Below are positions 59,902 to 64,000 of a stretch of DNA of 64,000 nt, piece after piece. Under the pieces are notes generated by a model. That model was not told where the DNA came from. It worked only from the letters and a program-made list of their open reading frames with translations, and searched no databases. Made by a program: the position numbers and the translations under genes. This stretch comes from Chlamydoabsidia padenii (taxonomy: Eukaryota > Mucoromycota > Mucoromycetes > Mucorales > Cunninghamellaceae): NCBI GenBank assembly GCA_025330725.1, contig JAIWND010000027.1:310001-374000 (forward strand), written 5' to 3'. Each line of letters starts with the position of its first letter. The first letter of the stretch is position 1.

Positions 59902-61857
59902 TTAAGTCAAATTTAAAAAAAGAAGCGAAGGATAATGAGCACAGTAACCATGATCATCATCTTGACTAATACTAAGTGTGGTGGGATCTACATGTAATAC
60001 TACGCAAAGAGGGATGGATTGCCGAGAAGAGAGGTTAAAGAGAGGAGAAGGCCGATAGTTGAGTATACCCCTAATGACCAAGCCAAAAGGATATCGTATC
60101 ATACGTGACCATCGTTGATTACCACTAGAATCAGCTCCAGGTGACTTGATACGGATCTGTGTGGAAGTGTTGGCCCGGTGTTGACCTGACATGACGGAAG
60201 AAGCAAAGGATAGAGGTTGATCGAATTGCTGACAGCTACCAAGATATTCTGCTGGATCCACACCTACCCAAAAGAAAAAATGTTAGTTGTCATTGTCTTT
60301 TGTAAGTTTTACTTTTTATTTGTTTTACCAAATATAGTACCATTGAGAGGAACGAGTTCACTAAAAGCAAACACGCTCAGATCAGCATCTTGAATCCGCA
60401 CAGTCCACCAGTTCCAATTATTTGCCTTGATTAATAAATCAAAGATCAATTCCTTGTCCGATGCCAATACATGCCCCATGGATGCCGATACATCTGTCAA
60501 TGGTTCAGCTTGATACACCGTCAAAAGCATCATCGCCAGGATAAATGCCAATAGACTAAAACAGGTATTACGTATAATTTTACTATATATAAAAACAACA
60601 ATTAAAAAGTGTATCTAGATTCCTCTTTACTTTACTTACCATGATATTCCCCCGCATTGTGTTTGTGGTTTAGGTGAATGTCGTAATAAATATATCCGTT
60701 CACCATAATCATCATCCTCGTCATCATCACCGTCGTCACTTGAGCTGATTTCCTGTGCAAGTGAGCCACGAGGATGATCCATCACATGACTTCGTAGTTT
60801 AGGTCGATGACTGTACGTGCTGCCTCTTTCTTCATCCTCCTGTCTGTTGACGTGTTTAAAAAATGAGGACATGGATCGATGTGTGAGGAGTTCGTTTAAA
60901 AACCCACCAGATCGAGGTGGATCTATTGTTGCATCAGTCGCTGGGTCCTGTAGGTGAAGGGTTAGGGTTGAAGCAGAAGAAGGTGAAGGTGCAGTGGCTC
61001 GTCGATAAGTTGTCGGTAGTTGATGTCGTTTTTTCTTGTTATTGCTGGTCATTGATAATTGATGTCGGTAGGGGTAAACATATTGTTCATGCTCGTCGGA
61101 ATCTATATACATGAATAGAGTGAGTGAGTGATGATTTCTTTTTTTGTTAATGATTTCATTACCTTCTACATTGGAGACTGCATCCACCAAGTTCCGATGA
61201 AATACCTCGGACGGAGTGGCCGTTCCGTTCACCGTTGGCAATTTCCGTTTCTTTTTTATCGATCGCCTGTCACTCTTATCAAACCATGTATTAGTATTAG
61301 TATTAGTATTAGTATTTTTTTTTTTTTTTTTTTTTTTTACTTACCTCGTTTTTCGCCGGAGCCGACTGTTTTAGTTTACTGAGTGTAGAAGGATCTTGTC
61401 GTTTTGGTGCTGAAGAGGGTAACTTGGAAACTGAGGAAGAATGAGCCAAGACAGCATCTTGATTATGTGTCACTAGTGGTGAAGGAGACGAAGCTGGTGT
61501 GGATTGACTGACAGTGAGAGTTTGCTTGTTGTTCAGAATAGTACTTTTTGCTTGATTGTCGGTGGTATCCTTGTGATTCGTCATAGTATCCATAGGTGGT
61601 GGTGAAGCCAAAGGGAGATGAGATGGAGGAGTAGGATTAAAAGTCGCTTTTTCCACCGTGAGATTCCGGTCGAATTGTGAAGAGGATGGGAAATCCCGTA
61701 AAGAGTGTGTGTATTTATCATTGTTAAAGGTGGTTGGTTTTCGTAAAGATGTTGTTGACTTGTTCGTAGTGGCCAGTAAACTACTAGATGGATCATGAGA
61801 GGTGACTAGTTGAGTATCACTCCCAGAAGAAGAGGTATCTTTTTCACACTGTTGCAT
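59902..61857 (-). CDS. VAC7: Vac7-type regulator of the Fab1 PI(3,5)P2 kinase complex
   Basis: Vacuolar membrane activator of PI(3)P 5-kinase Fab1. Exons 61857-61345, 61274-61163, 61102-60640, 60555-60329, 60263-59902. The N-terminal 350 residues are disordered, Ser/Thr/Pro-rich with basic and acidic blocks. One transmembrane helix (LLAFILAMMLLTVY) follows, then the conserved lumenal domain: EPLTDVSASMGHVLASDKEL, LIKANNWNWWTVRIQDADLS and VFAFSELVPLNGT match the Vac7 family pattern. The domain ends RSIPLCVVLHVDPTTLSIS. Exon 2 must start at 61274 (acceptor TAAG) to keep frame. A TTTTCAAGCCCCGA element is 95 bp upstream. Confidence 0.83.
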
Positions 61858-61950
61858 TAGATTCCTACTTTATAATATAAAAAAGAAAAGGGAAGAAGAG
61901 GCAAGAGAGAGAGAGAAGAAAAAAAAAAAGAGAGACTTTTTTAGGCTTTC

Positions 61951-61964
61951 TTTTCAAGCCCCGA
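61951..61964. promoter_or_regulatory. TTTTCAAGCCCCGA element, VAC7 promoter
   Basis: About 95 bp upstream of the start at 61857; a TGCATGAA word (61979-61986) follows 15 bp on. Confidence 0.5.
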
Positions 61965-61986
61965 TCACCTACTTTGGCTGCATGAA

Positions 61987-62493
61987 ACTGCTTTTATCAT
62001 CCGCACCCATCACAAAAGTAGAAAAGTAACAATGAAAGATGATTCTCAAAGTTATAGATATAAAGAGAAGAAGAAAAGAAGAAGAAGTGGAAGAAAAAAG
62101 AGGGAGTCAGGTTATATAAAAAAAAAAAAAAAAGTACTTTCATGAATAATAGAGATCATCCCCTCATCAGAACGTAAATAAATTTCAGTCCCGCTTCAAA
62201 ATGACACGCATTCCCTCCTTTTTTTCTTTCTTTCTTTCTCTTTCCAAAATAACCGTCATGGTTTAGATTGCTATAAATCTTTCTTACCACTACCACACCT
62301 TCTTCTACATATACCCAGCTCATACATATATCCTGTTATTTGATACTACCTTAATACCATACACATCATTTACACTTGATTGTTAAATCTCCCCGTTTTT
62401 ATCCCCTTATTACATTAAACCAACTCCCTCCCCTTGTCTTTGTTTCACTTACATATACTTCTTTCTTCTTCTTCTTTCTCTTCTTTATATTGC
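61987..62493. other. Divergent interval, VAC7 to SH3 receptor gene
   Basis: ATTTCAGTCCCGC (62182-62194), about 300 bp upstream of the next start; otherwise simple-sequence and pyrimidine-rich leader DNA. Confidence 0.4.
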
Positions 62494-64000
62494 ATGTACC
62501 AAACATTCAGCCTATTACTACTACTACTACTACTATCACAACTACTGGTCTTTGTGACTGTGGTCACTAGTCAACAAACATCAACACCACCACTATCGAC
62601 ATCAGCACCACCATCGGATGATACCCCGTCAATATGTCTCTCGTTACGCCAATCAATAGCCTGTCCAGCCTTTCATCAATTCTATGTATCAACAGGTGTA
62701 GTAGATCGGTATCCATTCTTACCCAGTAACATAACAACAGTGCATGAACTCGACGACAGTCTATTAAACTATGTCAACAGTACGAGCGACTATCTACTTC
62801 CTTTGGGCTGTCTCAGCACCAACTATAGCCCCAAACCTCCTTATGCTCGCTATGCCTTGACAAAGATGTGTGCTCGCCTCATTCAAGATGCTGAAGATTC
62901 TCTACCTTGTAATACTGAACATAATGTGGTCCCGCCTCCTTTATGTCAATCGACCTGTTTGGATTGGGTCAACAGTATCACAGCCATCACTGCTCAGACT
63001 CAAGTGTGTAGTGATAGTCCTCAACGTACGGCTGCTCTTGCTAACTATACTTCTCATTGTCTATCTTGGCAAGGCTACAATGCTACAGCAGGTCAAAATT
63101 GTATCTCTGGGTTTGCTAATGAACCTGAAAATTGCGGTAAGTTGGGCGGAGGGGGGGGGAAAGTAAAAACATGTATATGTTGTTTTAATTAAACTCATTA
63201 TATATCTGTCACTAGGGTTTCGGGATAATGTCCAAGAAGCTTGTGAATTCTGTCAATCAACGGCGAACGTACCGAACTGCTGTCAAATGGTACATTGTGA
63301 TAAATCTGGTAATGGTGGTACTTTACAGGGTTTTGGTGTAGCAACTATCATTGGTATTGTATTTGGTGCATTGGCAACATTGGTCTTGATTCTATTGGCT
63401 GGGTATTGTTTCTCTAGGTCAAGACGACGACGATCCTCCAACAAGAACAATCCTCCACCCTTTCCTCCTTCAACATCCTCTTCTTCTTCTTACTTGTCCG
63501 ATTCAAAGACAGCCATTCAGGATCATCATCATCAACTGCAGCAACCACCATCACCACAACAAGAGCAACAGCAGCAACAAGGTAAACATTGGATGGACAA
63601 TTCAAAAACACCAACTGTCTCATTATTAAAAAATACAAGCGCCACTTCATTACCTTCACCCATCTCATTACAAGACGATCATCATCTTCAATATTCATCA
63701 TCATCACCACCACCACCACAACAACAACAGGAAGAATTCTATAGGGTCATACATGCTTATCCACCACAAATGGAAGATGAATTGGCAATGGGTGTTGGGG
63801 ATGTCATTCTATTGGCTTTTCCATTTGATGATGGTTGGGCTTTGGGTGTCAATACTACTACTGGACTTAAAGGTGCGTTTCCTATGATTTGTGTAGCACG
63901 AATCGAGCCATCTGTATTCAACTCTACTGAATCAACTATGGTCACTTCTTCCATTCCCAAGCGCATGGCATCCAAATCATCCTCCAAACCTGATCTTAGG
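62494..64000 (+). CDS. Single-pass membrane protein: cysteine-rich ectodomain, TM helix, cytoplasmic SH3 (runs off window)
   Basis: Exon 1 62494-63136, exon 2 from 63216 to beyond 64000, so the 3' end is missing. A Leu-rich signal peptide ([18 protein letters not shown]) opens the protein; another in-frame Met at 62434 is possible. The ectodomain (about residues 35-265) has some 16 cysteines and several NxT/S sites (SICLSLRQSIACPAF, PLCQSTCLDWV, CEFCQSTANVPNCC). One helix (GVATIIGIVFGALATLVLIL) ends in RSRRRR. After a Ser/Pro/Gln/His-rich linker comes an SH3 domain: EFYRVIHAYPPQMEDELAMG, then ILLAFPFDDGWALGVN and KGAFPMICV. It looks like a surface sensor wired to SH3 ligands; ligand unknown. 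Confidence 0.82.

Overview
The window is nuclear DNA of a filamentous fungus, most likely an early-diverging Mucoromycota/Mucorales species. The evidence is AT-rich intergenic DNA, many very short GT-AG introns with TACTAAC-like branch sites, standard genetic code, fungal-type genes (PHO84, VAC7, SLD2, RVS161, IML2/TTC39 families) and a tandem pair of GH134 mannanases, a family I know from Rhizopus. The species cannot be named from the sequence.

Layout. 0-6.4 kb: a Nim1/Gin4-type kinase and a PHO84 phosphate transporter, both on the minus strand. 6.4-17.9 kb is accessory DNA: a degenerate 54-bp tandem repeat, elongator tRNA-Met, a complete PIF/Harbinger element with long inverted repeats (intact Myb/SANT-like ORF, broken transposase), two GH134 endo-mannanase genes whose 3' flanks are also duplicated, and a Ty3/gypsy reverse-transcriptase remnant. 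17.9-29.3 kb: HEM1 (5-aminolevulinate synthase), the SNARE SEC20, a U5 snRNA gene, a Golgi-type glycosyltransferase, ETF-beta, RVS161 and HAT1. 29.4-44.2 kb: a large single-exon orphan, a mitochondrial pyruvate dehydrogenase kinase, an equilibrative nucleoside transporter, an SLD2 replication factor, an SxIP-motif protein and ELP3. 44.2-53 kb: a 17-exon coiled-coil protein with duplicated exons, a PHO85-type CDK, RPS3 (uS3) with a probable 3-nt exon, a small hypothetical gene and an orphan seven-helix membrane protein. 53-64 kb: a decayed M16C (Cym1/PreP) pseudogene, two structured non-coding candidates, PGK1, an IML2/TTC39 protein, VAC7 and the 5' part of a cysteine-rich, single-pass, SH3-containing membrane protein.

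Most genes are unlinked housekeeping genes and I see no metabolic cluster. The strongest unexplained signal is a short bipartite element, consensus GCGGGATTTGAAA in either orientation (TTTCAAATCCCGC), about 75-170 bp upstream of roughly half or more of the start codons. It joins an E2F-like half site to a CHR-like TTTGAA. It also occurs at a few places with no recognised gene, where it may mark transcription units such as the structured RNA at 54.8-55.1 kb.

Exon borders were placed by eye from splice signals and reading frame; terminal exons and low-complexity regions are the least certain.
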